From Polytrichum commune (Eukaryota; Streptophyta; Polytrichopsida; Polytrichales; Polytrichaceae): DNA of 64,000 nt. The stretch spans positions 77,269,554 through 77,333,553 of the forward strand of contig OX485803.1 in assembly GCA_950295325.1 (NCBI GenBank). The letters run 5' to 3'. The notes under the pieces are model-generated. The model saw nothing but the letters and a program-made list of their open reading frames with translations. It had not been told where the DNA came from and made no database searches. Positions within the stretch are counted from its first letter, which is position 1, and every line of letters starts with the position of its first letter. The position numbers and the translations under genes are program-made. Below, piece after piece: positions 32,917-44,678 of this stretch.

Positions 32917-35900
32917 TCAGCGGCGGAAACTTTTTGTTGGCTTCTGGCAGCACTCGTCTTCCATGGGTAGGCGGATGATCTTATATGCCAGAATGGCTGC
33001 TACAGCTCCTACTATTGGACCAACTATGTACACCCAAAGGCTGTCGTAATTTGCAGCAGCGATGGCTGGGCCGAGTGACCGGGCAGGGTTCATAGATGCG
33101 CCCGAAATCGGCCTGCCAATCCAAAATCATCTCACAAATCAATATCCTGGGGCCAAGTTACTAGAGTTTGACATTATATTGAAGCGTTCGGACACTATCG
33201 ACCAAACTATCTGTATCACTAACATGGGTCAACCTCTTTAAAATCTACTTTGGAGCTCGTACAACATTTTTTGAGGATCATTATTTCGGACTACCTCCTT
33301 TCGTATTATAAACATCAACTAGAACACTTTTCAAAAGCATGAATTTTCTAAGAAGTGAGAATAATTATATACGGGGTACTGGATGGTGAACCCCCCTTTT
33401 CTAGGAAAAAGGCTTTTATTCGGTTACAAAAACGACGAAATTGAAAAGTTAAAGACACTACAAGCATATGAGTCTTGGGTAATTGACCTGCGTCACTGGA
33501 AAATTATCCTATTTCACTGGGAAAAATATTCAAATCTACCTCGGTTATAGATTTGCATAGTTTTTCTTCCAGTGATGCAGGACAATTGCCAAGGACTCGT
33601 ATGTTGTAGTGAGATTTTCCACTTCAGACACAAATGATATGATCAATGGATTCCTCTCAATGCCTTCTTTTCCAGCAAGTTTCTCCCCTTTTGTGTGCTA
33701 ACAAATCATGAATTCATTACAAACAAAACCAGCAATCCAGTATCAGTTGTTCTAGAAGGGAGAGTTACCACACCCAGGATCAATTATCAAGTTGACTATG
33801 GTGTAAGAAGAGTCTTTGCATTTCAAAGCAGACATGGACCACCAAAGGGCCATTGAGAAAGACATCTTACCCGGCCATAAGGGCATTCAATGCGACAGTT
33901 GAACCCACGGCGATCCCAGCCAATTCTCCACACTGGAATTAGGAACATTACACTCAATTAACTTCAGCCAAATTAACCACATTCAGAATAAGCATGGAGT
34001 TGTTGCCCAACCAGACTAACCCCTTCCCCCTAAACCATGAAGCAAAATAGAAAGGAATAGTAGGAAGGTGCAGGCAACTGAAATTAGAGAGATCATTGAC
34101 ATGGTTCATACCGCTCGTGTATCCGTCGCAACAGCCGCCACCACAAACATGAGGATGAAGGTGATGATGATTTCTAGCACCAGCGACTGTAAGTTGGAGC
34201 CTGCAGGGGATGTGAAAGCTTGGGGTGTGGGCTCTAGAAGCAAGCGCAAAACGAACGATGCGGATATGGCGCCCACACACTGAGACCCTATGTAGATTGG
34301 CACCTGAAAGTAAACCAGGGTTAACTTTAAAATCAAATACTTACAATTAGCAACAGACCCTCTACCTGCTCATTGTTACTTTGAAAGACCTAAATAGGTG
34401 GGGTCTAGGTTCAACTAAAACTTCTGACCCAACTAGTACCACATCCTTAAATACCTGTATTGACACCCACTTAATGTGTGTAGGTATACCATAGCAGAAT
34501 TGACTTGGTACCAACTAATATGTAACTTGGACATTTTATGAATACTAATATATCATGACCCACCCGGGAAGCGATTCTTAGGTTTTGTTCAATACCCTTC
34601 CCACGAGTACATGGAACAACACCCGCACAATTCCCCGCAAGAACATTAGAGCAAGACAGCGTGGATGGCCTTTGCAAACCCTTTCTTGGTCAGTCGCACG
34701 TGACCTGCCCAAGAAACTAAGGACAATCTAATTGGTAAGGGTTACTTTGATAAGATTGCTCTACGCTCTTTCTTTTTCAGGACTCACTTAACCCGATGAT
34801 TGTGACATCGGTTCCTTCCCTTTTTCAGAATGTAAGCATAGACAGTCTCAAATCTTTCTTCGAATCGGACCATCAAGTTGATATTAAAACTCCATTACTC
34901 GAAGGAATTGGCCATCTTGATGTAATTTTAGTCCATAAGCCTTTTGGCTTCCCGGACTTTCAAATCAGTTTCATTTTTTTGCGCGAATCATTAGAAGAAT
35001 TGAAGTGCACCTGTTTCCAGGGGAAGTGCCTGCCGATGGCAAAAGCCAACGTAACTGCGGGGTTCATGTGAGCTCCGGAGATGTGGCCCACTGCGTAGAT
35101 CATGATGGTAACGACAAGCCCAAAAGCAAGGGACACTCCCACATGCGTAACTTGCCCATGGCTCTCGGTGTCCACCATGGCCGACCCGCATCCGGTGAAC
35201 ACCAGAACAAAGGTGCTAATCACCTCTGCCAATGCCTGCAGTGAGCAAATGAATTACCACCATGGACTCCATAACTGCAACCTTGACACAAGTTGATGCC
35301 AATGATCTGGAAACTTATGAAAAGTAGGAAGCACTTGATGACCACCTCCACACAAGAAGAGGCACAACAGATGACTTCGATGTTACCACATGCATGACTT
35401 ATGTATAGCAGAATGTCCAGAGTGGAGTGCAATGTGCCCGGGGACTTCCGAAAATTCCACATTGCACAACACGATGGGCATTCTTATGTATAAACCTTTC
35501 TGGATATCTTTTGGAAAGGTATACATTATACGTGTCATAATTGGTGCATTATGACAGGTTATGATGCACTGCTTGCCTCACCCTTCTCTACCCGCACTAT
35601 TACGCTCTATAACGAGATAAACAACAAAAGGAAGATATCAGAATTGTTTACGGTGTTGTCTTATTCTTTAAGGTGGTCGGATTCTGTATGTAATCACGAA
35701 ACAGGCATCACGAGAATGAGGGACCTCGAAGAATAATACTCCCCCTTGGCCAGCACCTAAGGACAATTGCCTAGGGTGGAGCATGGGATCCGGTTAGGCC
35801 TTGGGTAAGCCCCCTTCAAACCCTCAAGATCTTCACACCATGATACAATGACATGCCAATTCTACAACAATTGGCCGGAGCTTCATTGTAAGAAATGATG

Positions 35901-36161
35901 AGCACAAACTATTCGGACTCAAAGTAAATAAATTCACACCTTCTGCATGAGTGACTTGCGAGGCCGGATGCACGTGGCCCATGATGTGTATTTTGGAGTC
36001 TCAATCTGCACGTCTTTGTTCTCCACGAAGGGTGTCTCGCCACCATGGTTGATGATGTAGGGATCCTGTGTGACCTTGTGGGCTACAATCACAGGAGGGA
36101 TCGCAGGAGGGTACTCTTCAGCTGAGATAGTTGACGGGATGCGCACTTTGATTTCTGCCAT
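32917..36161 (-). CDS. NIP-family aquaporin (nodulin 26-like intrinsic protein), 5 exons, 298 aa
   Basis: Minus-strand exons 36161-35940, 35235-35011, 34303-34112, 33932-33871 and 33112-32917 join through GT-AG introns (phases 0,0,0,2) into 298 residues. It is a six-helix membrane channel for water and small uncharged solutes (NIPs carry glycerol, boric acid, silicic acid or arsenite). Visible: cytosolic N-terminus 1-74 (start MAEIK at 36161, the first ATG), NPA box 1 at 132-134 ([10 protein letters not shown]), loop D motif ATDTRA at 208-213, NPA box 2 at 242-244 ([10 protein letters not shown]), C-terminus ending KSFRR. By spacing from the NPA boxes the aromatic/Arg filter is F112, A230, A239, R245. 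That is neither the WVAR, AIGR nor GSGR filter of seed-plant NIP I-III; I recall FAAR from moss NIPs. The residue after TDTRA is Cys (214) where Val is usual; it lies at a splice junction. Confidence 0.94.
33380..33790 (+). repeat. Insertion in NIP intron 4 containing dispersed repeat R2
   Basis: The part 33630-33790 matches R2 of LEA-like intron 2: GGATTCCTCTCAATGCCTTC, then GTTGTTCTAGAAGGGAGAGTT and ACCACACCCAGGATCA. The repeat runs opposite to NIP transcription. The preceding 33380-33620 contains ACTGGATGGTGAAC, like the left edge in gene B, so the insert may be a longer family member. Confidence 0.6.
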
Positions 36162-37896
36162 TGCTGAATTTAGGATTGACACAGTGAATAATTGCTTGAA
36201 GCCCCCACTCTTGCTTATCCCTAGTCTCTAACCTCTTTAGAAGCTAATTCTACTGCTCATGGCGGAGAGCGCTGTTACGACTTGACAGCTTGATGAATTT
36301 CAGAGAGGCCCACATGCTTGTCAAACTCTTGTTTGCTACATGGCTAATTTGATGCTTAGAATGATATTTCCGCTGCAGCATATCAATGTTATTGGCGGTG
36401 ACCAAAAACCATCATGACTAAATTACCCTCGCAACCTGCAGAGGTAACGGAGAAGCTAAGATGAGTATACAGTAGGAATGGAGTAGTAGTGGAGCCTGCA
36501 CTGCGGAGTAGGAAATTCACCATGTCAACTGAAAACATGCCAAACTTTCTTGACTAGTGCTTCAGCCCAGCAGCTTACAATGTCTTACTATCCAACCTAG
36601 GTTGCCCATAACTAATGGCTTTCCAAAACAGAAGGTGGTTGCGCTGGCACTTTTTCGTAGGAGAAGAGCTACAATTCCAGCAGGAAATATCCAAGAGGAC
36701 TAACTGAACAGACATGTCACATGACCGAACCTTGAGCTAATTTAGAAGTTATTCATTCTTATAAAACTGACAGGTGGCGATTCTATGGGGGACTATTATT
36801 CTGCAGCTTAGGTTAAGCTTCTGTGGCTGGGTTGGAGAACTGGACTAAATTGTTGAGGCACGAGGACCGAGGCCATGTTGATGAAATAATCGCTTCGCAC
36901 AAGTACTACTACTTCCTGTATGTTGGATATTACGCGGTTTAAAGATCGGGAATTAGCCCTCGGGCCTAGTGCACCTACAATGTAAAGAGCCACACACTAC
37001 TTGGATATTTTTTGTTCAATATCTCGCAACAAATGAAGTCACACGAAGAACCCATGGCTTTGCTCCCCGGTTGATATGCGTTCCGAACATTCGATTGCGT
37101 CCATATGAGTACAGTCTATCATTAACATCACTATCCACAAAAGCGCATAGTTTATATTTCTTGATTGAGTGCTTCATCTCAATGCAGCTAATCCCATGCG
37201 CTCACAGAAAGAAGAAACCTAAGCTCGCGCTTGAAGGTTTGCTACCGTTTCTTCCAAGTCTGCGTCCGCGACTCAGACACCCAACCTTGAGGGACGATTT
37301 GAGATAACAATCTCAAGTTACATGAAACAGGAGAGGAAACTGGCACCTTGGCCACCGGTTTACGAACGTCGATCTTCTAAGGTTGACATAAGCACTCAAA
37401 AAGACTTCGAATTCTTAGCAATGATCCGAGAAAGTGCCCACACCCCACCCTTGCAGTGGCCCTCTAGTTCGGAGTACTACTGTAAAACAAAGAATCTACT
37501 TTGTCGACGTCGTTAACACACATCCAAACATGACTTCAATACTGGAGCAGCAACACATGGCCCGGAAGAATGCGCAGGAAAGGGAAAGCTGACCACTGAT
37601 GATGAGGAGGATCAAAGGACTAGATTACCTTGGGTCACGTCGGACTGTAGAGGAATGCCCAAGCTCAAAAAGTTGAGTGAAACGTCGTACTACACCTCCA
37701 GCCACTGCAACCAAACCTTTCCTGCTCTCGAGAGTACGAGCCTGCCTGTCTGTCTGTTTGTCTGTCTGTCTGTCTATCTGTGGAGTCAATAAGTGCCGCA
37801 GCTGTCAGACACTACTAAATACCCACAACAATACCTCCTCCACCCAATCACTCTCCCTCCTTCTAACTCTTCTTCTCCCTTCCCTGCCGCTCGCAA

Positions 37897-37898
<2 letters not shown>

Positions 37899-37964
<66 letters not shown>
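37899..37964. repeat. (TC)33 microsatellite
   Basis: Uninterrupted TC dinucleotides, 66 bp. It produces artificial Ser-Leu and Arg-Glu repeat frames on the two strands. Confidence 0.97.
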
Positions 37965-37966
<2 letters not shown>

Positions 37967-38860
37967 CAGGTGTTGTCTGATCACACAAACCCTCAATCCT
38001 AACCCTCCGACTCTGCACAAATCTCTCTATGAATGCTCCACCGATCAGTGCATGTAACCCCAGCTAGCAGCTTAAAGCTCATACATTAAGCTACAGCAAA
38101 GGTGCATCATTTGCCCGCACAAAGATTCGGACTCTGCAAGTCAACCTAGGTCGCCAACTGACTGCATTAACACAAATTTAAACAAAAGTAAACAAAACAA
38201 ATTGGAAGTAAAGGCCTAAGCTGCAGCTCATGATGAGGGTCCTCAACCTGCTCATCAGCAGCCCACAGCCAGATCAAACGCTCCCTAACCCTTAATACAT
38301 ATTTGCAGCACTGATCGACTGGCGCACAAGGTTAAGTAATTATTGTCACTCGTTTATAATCCGCCCTCCACCACCTCAACGCGCCTGGAATGCTTCTTGA
38401 ATCGAACTTAGCTCCTCTGAGCACAGACAGCCACACCAGCAGAACAATGAATTTTCCGCAAGTGCTAGCTCTGCATGTGAGTGGAGATGGGATTGATGAC
38501 CACTGCAGTTCGCCTTAAAAACTCCACTTAAGTAGTTGTCCGGCACAGGGGGCGAACTCCTCGAAATTCGTGCACTTTAGTGATCTTACTTACATCTGGC
38601 GGCTGCTGCTGCAGCTCTCATGACGGTGATGATGAGAGAGGGAGTGTGTACTTACATCATCTTGCTACTAAAATCTGATGATACCTGGGAATATTGTGGG
38701 GGGCTGATGAGTCCCGGGGCCGGTGGACTTTTGGGTCCAACTAAGCTTACTCTTTGGAAGCTTTTGCAGCAGATCTGGATGTTAGACTTTGCATGGAAGT
38801 AGATTTCCATGTCAGCACCAACGGTGGCTCTGCAGATGCAGTGAGTGATGAGTTGTGAGT

Positions 38861-38862
38861 GA

Positions 38863-38894
<32 letters not shown>

Positions 38895-38900
38895 AAGAGA
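38861..38900. repeat. Compound (GT)n(GA)n microsatellite
   Basis: GAGTGTGTGTGTGTGAGAGAGAG-type run, about 40 bp, with one AAG interruption. Confidence 0.9.
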
Positions 38901-39120
38901 TAGATATGTATATATTATTGAATTACTTTCGTGTGTCAAGTAGACTGTAGTTGTGCAGGCCAAGTGGGCCTGGAGCTGTGAATCTTAATTGTTGCGGTTG
39001 CTGCATGCAATCCTTAAAGGAGTTCTATGGACTTTGGAAATGAGGACTCTGCACTCTGGCACCCTCATTCAATGTTGTAGTTGATGGGAGCACTTGACAT
39101 CCTCCACCAAGTTGCAAACT

Positions 39121-39499
39121 ACACTAAATATGGTATCTAGTGTCAACTCGGTATTCGATGTCACTATGGAAGCTCTTCGGATGCCACTTCTCGTGCATAA
39201 GTGAACAAGTATGATCATGGATGAGGGATGAGGTTCATCCATTGGCCAAAACCCTACCTTCTCTTGTCAACAACTTGTGATGAAATATTGTCATGGATGA
39301 TTGAAATTTGGATGGAAAAAGCATTTGGTAAGTGACAGTATTTGCAACACTGTAAATCTATAATCCCCAACACAAGTTACAAGGAATGATAAATAAATTT
39401 GGGTTAACATTTAGTGTTGGTGACACGCTACACCGCGGTTTACAGTTAGTACTGAGCAAGACGATTAGAATTGGTGACATTAGATATCGTATTTAGTGT
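39121..39499 (+). repeat. Dispersed repeat R1, copy b
   Basis: It starts ACACTAAATATGGTATCTAGTGT and ends TTAGATATCGTATTTAGTGT, both near-palindromes. Interior blocks are shared with copies a and c (GGTGACACGCTAC, GAGCAAGACGATTAGAATTGG). 379 bp, non-coding. Confidence 0.7.
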
Positions 39500-39610
39500 A
39501 GCTATCGTTTTGTTTATTGAGACTTTTGTTGTGGGAGTTTTGAGTGCTAGGTTTCGGAGCACTATAAATATGCGGTATGTCATTTTTCAATAAGTAATGT
39601 ACGTAAGTAG

Positions 39611-40264
39611 GACACTAAATATTGTATTTTAGTATCAGATGGTATTTGGTGTCGCGATAGTAGCTATTTCAATGGCAATTCTTATGAAGTGTACAAGTGA
39701 TGTTATGAATGACTGAAATTTGAATGGAATTCATGCCAACGAGGTATTGAAACAAAGCTTGGTATATTCTGCATCCTAACAATTATGTAGTGAGTAGTGT
39801 CATGGATGGTTCAAATTTGGATGAGAAGTGATTTAGTAAGTGCAGTGATCGGGGAGATTATTGGGCATAATCGGTTGAGATCCTAGTGTTTGCTAGTCCA
39901 ACCAGTTACTTGTTGACATCCTCCGGTTTTCCTTTATTAAATTGGGGTATATTCTATAAATTCATCTAGAATGATCGGTACTTTTCCTGCAGTCTTTTCC
40001 TGCAGTCTTGAACTTCAACCGGTTATTTCTCAAACTCAACCGGTTCATTTGTAACTAACTGCCGGTTCTCCTCGATCATTGAGTAAGTGATAATAATTGC
40101 AACATTGTAAAGCTATGGTGCCCTAAATTCAATGCAAGAAATGACGAATATTGTTAGGTTCACATGCTTCAGTGTTGGTGACAAGTAGTACATGTATGCA
40201 CAGTTTACAACTAGTATTGAGCAAGACAAATAGAATCGGTGACACTAAATACAATATTTAGTGT
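39611..40264 (+). repeat. Dispersed repeat R1, copy c, interrupted by an hAT-type MITE
   Basis: The left end GACACTAAATATTGTATTTTAG and the right end GACACTAAATACAATATTTAGTGT frame the element. Its interior is split at 39843-40081 by a T1 MITE. Removing one AGTAAGTG copy and the insert restores the reading TTAGTAAGTGATAATAATTGCA seen (diverged) in copy a. This establishes that R1 predates the T1 insertion. Confidence 0.8.
39843..40081 (+). mobile_element. hAT-type MITE, family T1, copy c, with perfect 8-bp target duplication
   Basis: The termini CAGTGATCGGGGAGA and its inverted partner (reverse complement CAATGATCGAGGAGA) are flanked by AGTAAGTG at 39835-39842 and 40082-40089. An 8-bp duplication and a CA-starting short TIR define the hAT superfamily. 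239 bp, collinear with 22367-22604. An internal direct repeat TTTTCCTGCAGTC occurs twice (about 39985-40010). Confidence 0.92.
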
Positions 40265-41150
40265 ACTTACTGTCCTAGGTTATTGGATAAAATGTTGTGA
40301 AAGGTTATGGACCTTCATCCCGTGACCCCTCCTTGTACTAAGTTACTGACAAGGTTTTGAACATAAGAGCTTCTTTTCTTTTCTTTTTCTTTCTTTCTCT
40401 TTATGTTTTAAACTCAAGGTTCCAGAATAGAAAGTCAAAGGCAAATGGATCACCAAAGCTTACTAGAAACTAAACTACACTAAACTACACTAAACTACGC
40501 TATGATTTTTTTATTGTACATTTCATTTTTCCAAACAAAGGTCGAATTGTTTGTTTGGACATTATAAAATATTAACATCTTTACTTGGTAAAAAAGAGTA
40601 CATTAATAGTAAACATATATATGAATGTGTAACTTCAAGTAGTAAGTGACACTAAATATCATATTAATGTCATATGTAGTGACTCAACGTATAAATTAAT
40701 ATGGTCCACACTAATTGTTTTGCAAACACTAGGTGGCAACTAGAGCCTAAGATAGTAACACGTGGATAAAAACTAGGGATGATTGGCAAAAGAAGGCTCT
40801 AACAATTCACAATAAGTTCATAATAAATCATGAAATAATATTATTATTATTAATGCTAAATGAAAATGAGGCATAAATTTTTTTAATAAGGTTTAATCCT
40901 ATTTAATAAAGCATTTGAAAAAACCTATTGTATTTTGCAACGCATGCATAATGAGTTTATTTTAAAGACTTCTCTTCTTTTTCATCTCGTGCGGAAAGTA
41001 TGGAAGTCAACTATGTCATATAAGATAGGTCCATTGGATTCATCTTCTTAAGTTCTTTGCAACAAGATGAAATTCATTGAGAGATCAAGATTTTTGAAAG
41101 CTAAATACGCATAATAAATGATAGCAATTTCTTTAAATTATCAAAAGGCA
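40265..41150. other. Gene-free AT-rich DNA
   Basis: No supported gene. It contains a T/C-rich microsatellite near 40375-40405 and a short ACTAAACTAC tandem repeat near 40467-40500. Confidence 0.4.
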
Positions 41151-41204
41151 AGTTGCCGCCCGGGGAACTAGAGGTGTTGCCAATGGACATATGGTGGTTG
41201 GTGC

Positions 41205-41395
41205 TGTGCATGACACTGGGGGTGGCAACTTTCTACTTTAGAATAATTGTTTCTCAATCACTTCTAATGCTTCTAATGAAATGATGATTTAGTAATCTAC
41301 AAAGAGGTGCAATACGCTTGAAAAAAGGACATAATTTGAAAGGAATCCACTGACACAAAATATGTCTAGATTAGGATAGGCGGGCACATTTATAA
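41205..41395 (-). repeat. Dispersed repeat R2, intergenic copy
   Basis: Read on the plus strand: GGTGGCAACTTTCTACTTTAG, AATCACTTCTAATG, GAGGTGCAATACGCTTG, TATGTCTAGATTAGGAT. This matches, in the same order, the plus strand of gene A intron 2 (GAGTGGCAACTCTCCCC, AATCACTTTTACTG, GAGGAGCAATATGCTTAG, GTGTCTAGATTAGGAT). Confidence 0.68.
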
Positions 41396-43558
41396 CGTCA
41401 ATTTTGAAATTAATTGGATGCATTTCCACCCACACTAACAGAACAATTCCGTGTAATGTGCAATGGCTTATAAGAAGATATTATTATCTTCATCCTACAA
41501 TGAGAAACTAGACTAAAATCTTTCATCTACCGCATTTTCATCTCGTGCTTACAAGAGTCATAGAAGTCTTTACATGTCTTCACCTTTTTACATGTTCTCA
41601 ACCTAATCGTGAAAGGGTTGCGATTTCGAAGTCTTTTGTTTGGGTATTATGCGCAAGTGGGATGGTCTAAGATGAAAGGCTTTATCAGTCCTAAAATAAA
41701 TCATCGCAGCCTCTAAAACAAAAAGAAAAGACAGGAAGCTAAGATAAAGAAAACTGATATATTATGCTATGCATGCCTGTGATAGGGAGGAAAATATGTG
41801 TTACTAGATTTTGTGCTTGATTAAACTGACATGGACATATTCAAAGACTTTGCAAAGGAGGTTCAGCCTATAATTTACACAACATGGGGGCACGAAGAGC
41901 ATAAAATATGATCATATCAACATGTGACAATGATAAACATATACATATAATCTTTTTAGTAGCAGGGATTACATGTTGATGTCGTCTAACCCCTTTTTTT
42001 CGGCAACTAGTAGCCACTTTGCTATGGTGAAGTGGATTGATTTACACGCACATGTTTATAAAAAACATGGATTTCTGCCTTGTAAGGTGTCACCCTTTGT
42101 TCTTTATGGGTAAGAGGCGGCGTCAACTAGCTTCGCATGGGTGGAGTGGGAGTCGCCTGAACATAGGGACCCACCGCTAAGCTTCGTTAGTGGGAGCAGC
42201 CAGTGAGCTCCACTGTGAGTTGTGGATGAAGCTCATCCACCCATCCAAGGGCTCACGTCGCCTAGGGTTTAGTTGGGTGGGGTGAGTGGTGTCATCGTTT
42301 TCTCCTTCATTCTCCACCCCTATGGTCGCCACCCACTTGCTCTCTCAGCTTCTATCTTGTAGCTCCTTTGATCCTATGGTGAGGATTGGTGGCGCCACTT
42401 TTTTTTATTGTAGAGGAGTTTAAGAATTGTGGGTATCAAATTTCAAGTGTTGGACTGTAACGTGCTAGTGGTGCTTGAGGGCAATAACCTCCCTCCCTAC
42501 CTATATATGTGATTATATGAGTGGTTTTTTTAAAGCATCGATGCTCATTTTGGGTGAATTATCTTGTTTAAGTGGGTCAGTCGAATCTTTTTGCGTGTAG
42601 AAATACATTGAGTACTTCAAGTGTATGATGTTGTATGATGTTTCTATGTTGATCATCTTATATGGGGTGCAAACTAGTTGACTTTGGCCCGGGGGGTGCA
42701 CTTCATTGTCAAGTTGAACACCACGTGCGATAAAACAAAATCTACTTTTTACATAAAGCATCACCAAAATGGTTCAAAAGTTTATGATTTTTTTTCATGA
42801 GTAGATATACATGGTATCTATTACATAGTAAAAATAGGTAACCAAATTTGATGATTTGTTTTTTTAATAAAACATACCGTTTCTAACTAGAATGACGCAA
42901 CATTGAACTAAACAAATTACTACAAAAAATGAAGATGACTAAAAATTTCAAAAAAATATACAAAAGATATTATCAATGGTTATGTGTATGTAGAAAAAAT
43001 ATCATAATTTTAAAAATTATCTATGGCATGTAATATAGGGTAGCAAACTTTTATCACACGTGGCTATGAAATGTAAGGGGGTGTGATCGCCCCGTGGACT
43101 TTAGTTGCACGTTGATATTTAAGAGGGTTGGTGCAACACTCATTGGCTTAAGATGTTGTTGGGAACAAGCATGGTCAAGTATATGGAAAAAGTGCTTTGG
43201 TATATAACAAACCATAAACTTTTTGTTCAAACACCTAAAAGTAGTAGCAAAGTGTTGCTTAGATTGAATTTTTTTTTTCATGATGCCCTATGTTGTTGTG
43301 CCAGGTACTCAAATATAAAATATCAAGATGAGATCTTCAAAACTTATCATTAAAAGTACTGCTCAAAAGGTAATGGCTAATTCTATCGTTGGACATAGAT
43401 TTCATGACCTCCAATATTTTGAAGTTGGATTTCTTTTTCATATTCCTTGAATTCATTATAAACTTGAGGGTATTGTTACAAATTTTTAAAGAAAAAACAT
43501 CAATTTAATGTAATTTTATCATGTTTTAAACAAATTCTAAAAAATTACGTGTTCTACA
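41396..43558. other. Gene-free DNA with one GC-rich island (42090-42400)
   Basis: Mostly AT-rich with no supported gene. The interval 42090-42400 is distinctly GC-richer and repeats GTGGGAG / GAGCTCCACTGTGAG / GCTCATCCACCCATCC-like text. It could be a decayed gene or LTR fragment but has no long frame. Confidence 0.4.
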
Positions 43559-43560
43559 TA

Positions 43561-44506
43561 TACCGTAGGTTCATAGCTGGTTCGACAGAAAATAATTCTA
43601 AAAATAGATGCCGAAAATTTTGGAATATTATTGGCATTTTTTGCCGAATACACAATTAATTATTTTTCAAAATTGCCGAAAAGTTAGAAATTTTTATTTC
43701 TCACTAGAGTTTTACTTACAGTGGAAGCATATGTGAATTTTGAAAGAGAGAAGGTGCTCCTTTTGTAATCAAGCTCACTTACATTAGTCCACAAAGAATA
43801 TGGGTTAAGAAGTAGCAAGACTCTAGGTGAGGCTTTTCAAATGTGTTGTACACAAATTTTTGGAGTCCAATTGAGCATAGAAGATGAAGTTTTTTAGATT
43901 TTGTCCAAACTAACAAAAGTTGAGAAATCAATCCTTCTTCCACCTCCAACAAGTTTTGTGTCAAAATAAGTCTTTATGCAAAAGATATGGACAAAACATT
44001 ACAGCCGTGTAAAGATCAAACAATTAAAATGCATTCATAACAGTTTTTCGGAGCTCATTTGTGCATAGAAGATCAACTTTTTTGGAATTTTGTTGGTCTA
44101 AGGAAAGTTTAGAAATCAAGTAATCTTTCACCTCCAACAAATTTTATGTCATTTGAAGACTCTATGCAAAAGTTATGCGTGTTATAAAAATGAAGTCTAA
44201 CTCGGTGCTTCACCTCAAAGTTTACATATCCCATATGCATTGTTGAACACAACTCCACTCTACTTGCATAAAGCACAGAGCATTCTCAACTCTTCACTCA
44301 CATCTTACTTGTCATTCAATGCAAGAGAGATGTACAAGATATAAGCTTAAATAGAAAATTGGAAATGAATTTAAGCTGAATTTTTTAAAATTAAAAGAGA
44401 AAATTGCCGAAAATATGAATGTACTATTTTTAGGTGCCAAACCTACTTTTTGAATTTAATTAATTATTCGACTAACATGTGTCGAACCAGCTATGAACCT
44501 ACGGTA
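43561..44506. mobile_element. 946-bp DNA transposon remnant with long TIRs
   Basis: TACCGTAGGTTCATAGCTGG at 43561 continues to GTTCGACA and is exactly repeated in inverted form at 44479-44506, about 28 bp of perfect TIR. TA dinucleotides lie outside both ends (43559-43560 and 44507-44508), the simplest target duplication. The next inner stretch also pairs around ATTAATTATT. The interior contains two or three copies of a ~150-bp unit also found at 47870-48300 and 56510-57140. No transposase frame remains. Superfamily is uncertain; Tc1/mariner-like on the TA. Confidence 0.8.
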
Positions 44507-44678
44507 TACTTGCACCGTCTTTTAAAATATGTAGACTTTTCTTGAAAGAAAATTTGGCAACATAAATTGCTTGTCTTTGTATTTTAATGTGTTTTTCAAG
44601 TGTTTATGAATTTTTCCTTCACAAAATTCAAAGTTAGTTGATAGTTTTGAATCACTTTCGCTTAAACCTATGCATGGT

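Larger units (their letters stand above)
36162..38960 (-). promoter_or_regulatory. Upstream region of the NIP gene, with GA-rich microsatellites
   Basis: On the NIP sense strand this holds a (GA)33 tract (37899-37964), a TGTC-type repeat near 37745-37785, and a (TC)n/(AC)n tract at 38861-38900. Consensus donor-like GTAAGT sequences occur near 38590 and 38652, which could belong to leader introns. A higher-GC interval runs from about 37500 to 38600. No protein-coding exon was proven. GA tracts near plant promoters often bind BPC/GAGA factors (general knowledge; inference here). Confidence 0.45.

Noticed and set aside
34796-35244. Plus-strand frames overlapping NIP exon 2
   Set aside because: Antisense shadows of the NIP exon; the minus-strand model has conserved aquaporin motifs and consensus splice sites.
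37805-38057. Ser-Leu and Arg-Glu repeat frames on both strands
   Set aside because: They are translations of the (TC)33 microsatellite.
37318-38657. ATGTAA on the NIP sense strand upstream of the gene (37318-37323, 38590-38595, 38652-38657), recalling the boron-sensing minimal uORF of Arabidopsis NIP5;1
   Set aside because: Two of the three overlap GTAAGT splice-donor consensus, the transcript leader is unknown, and a hexamer of this kind is expected by chance at this length.
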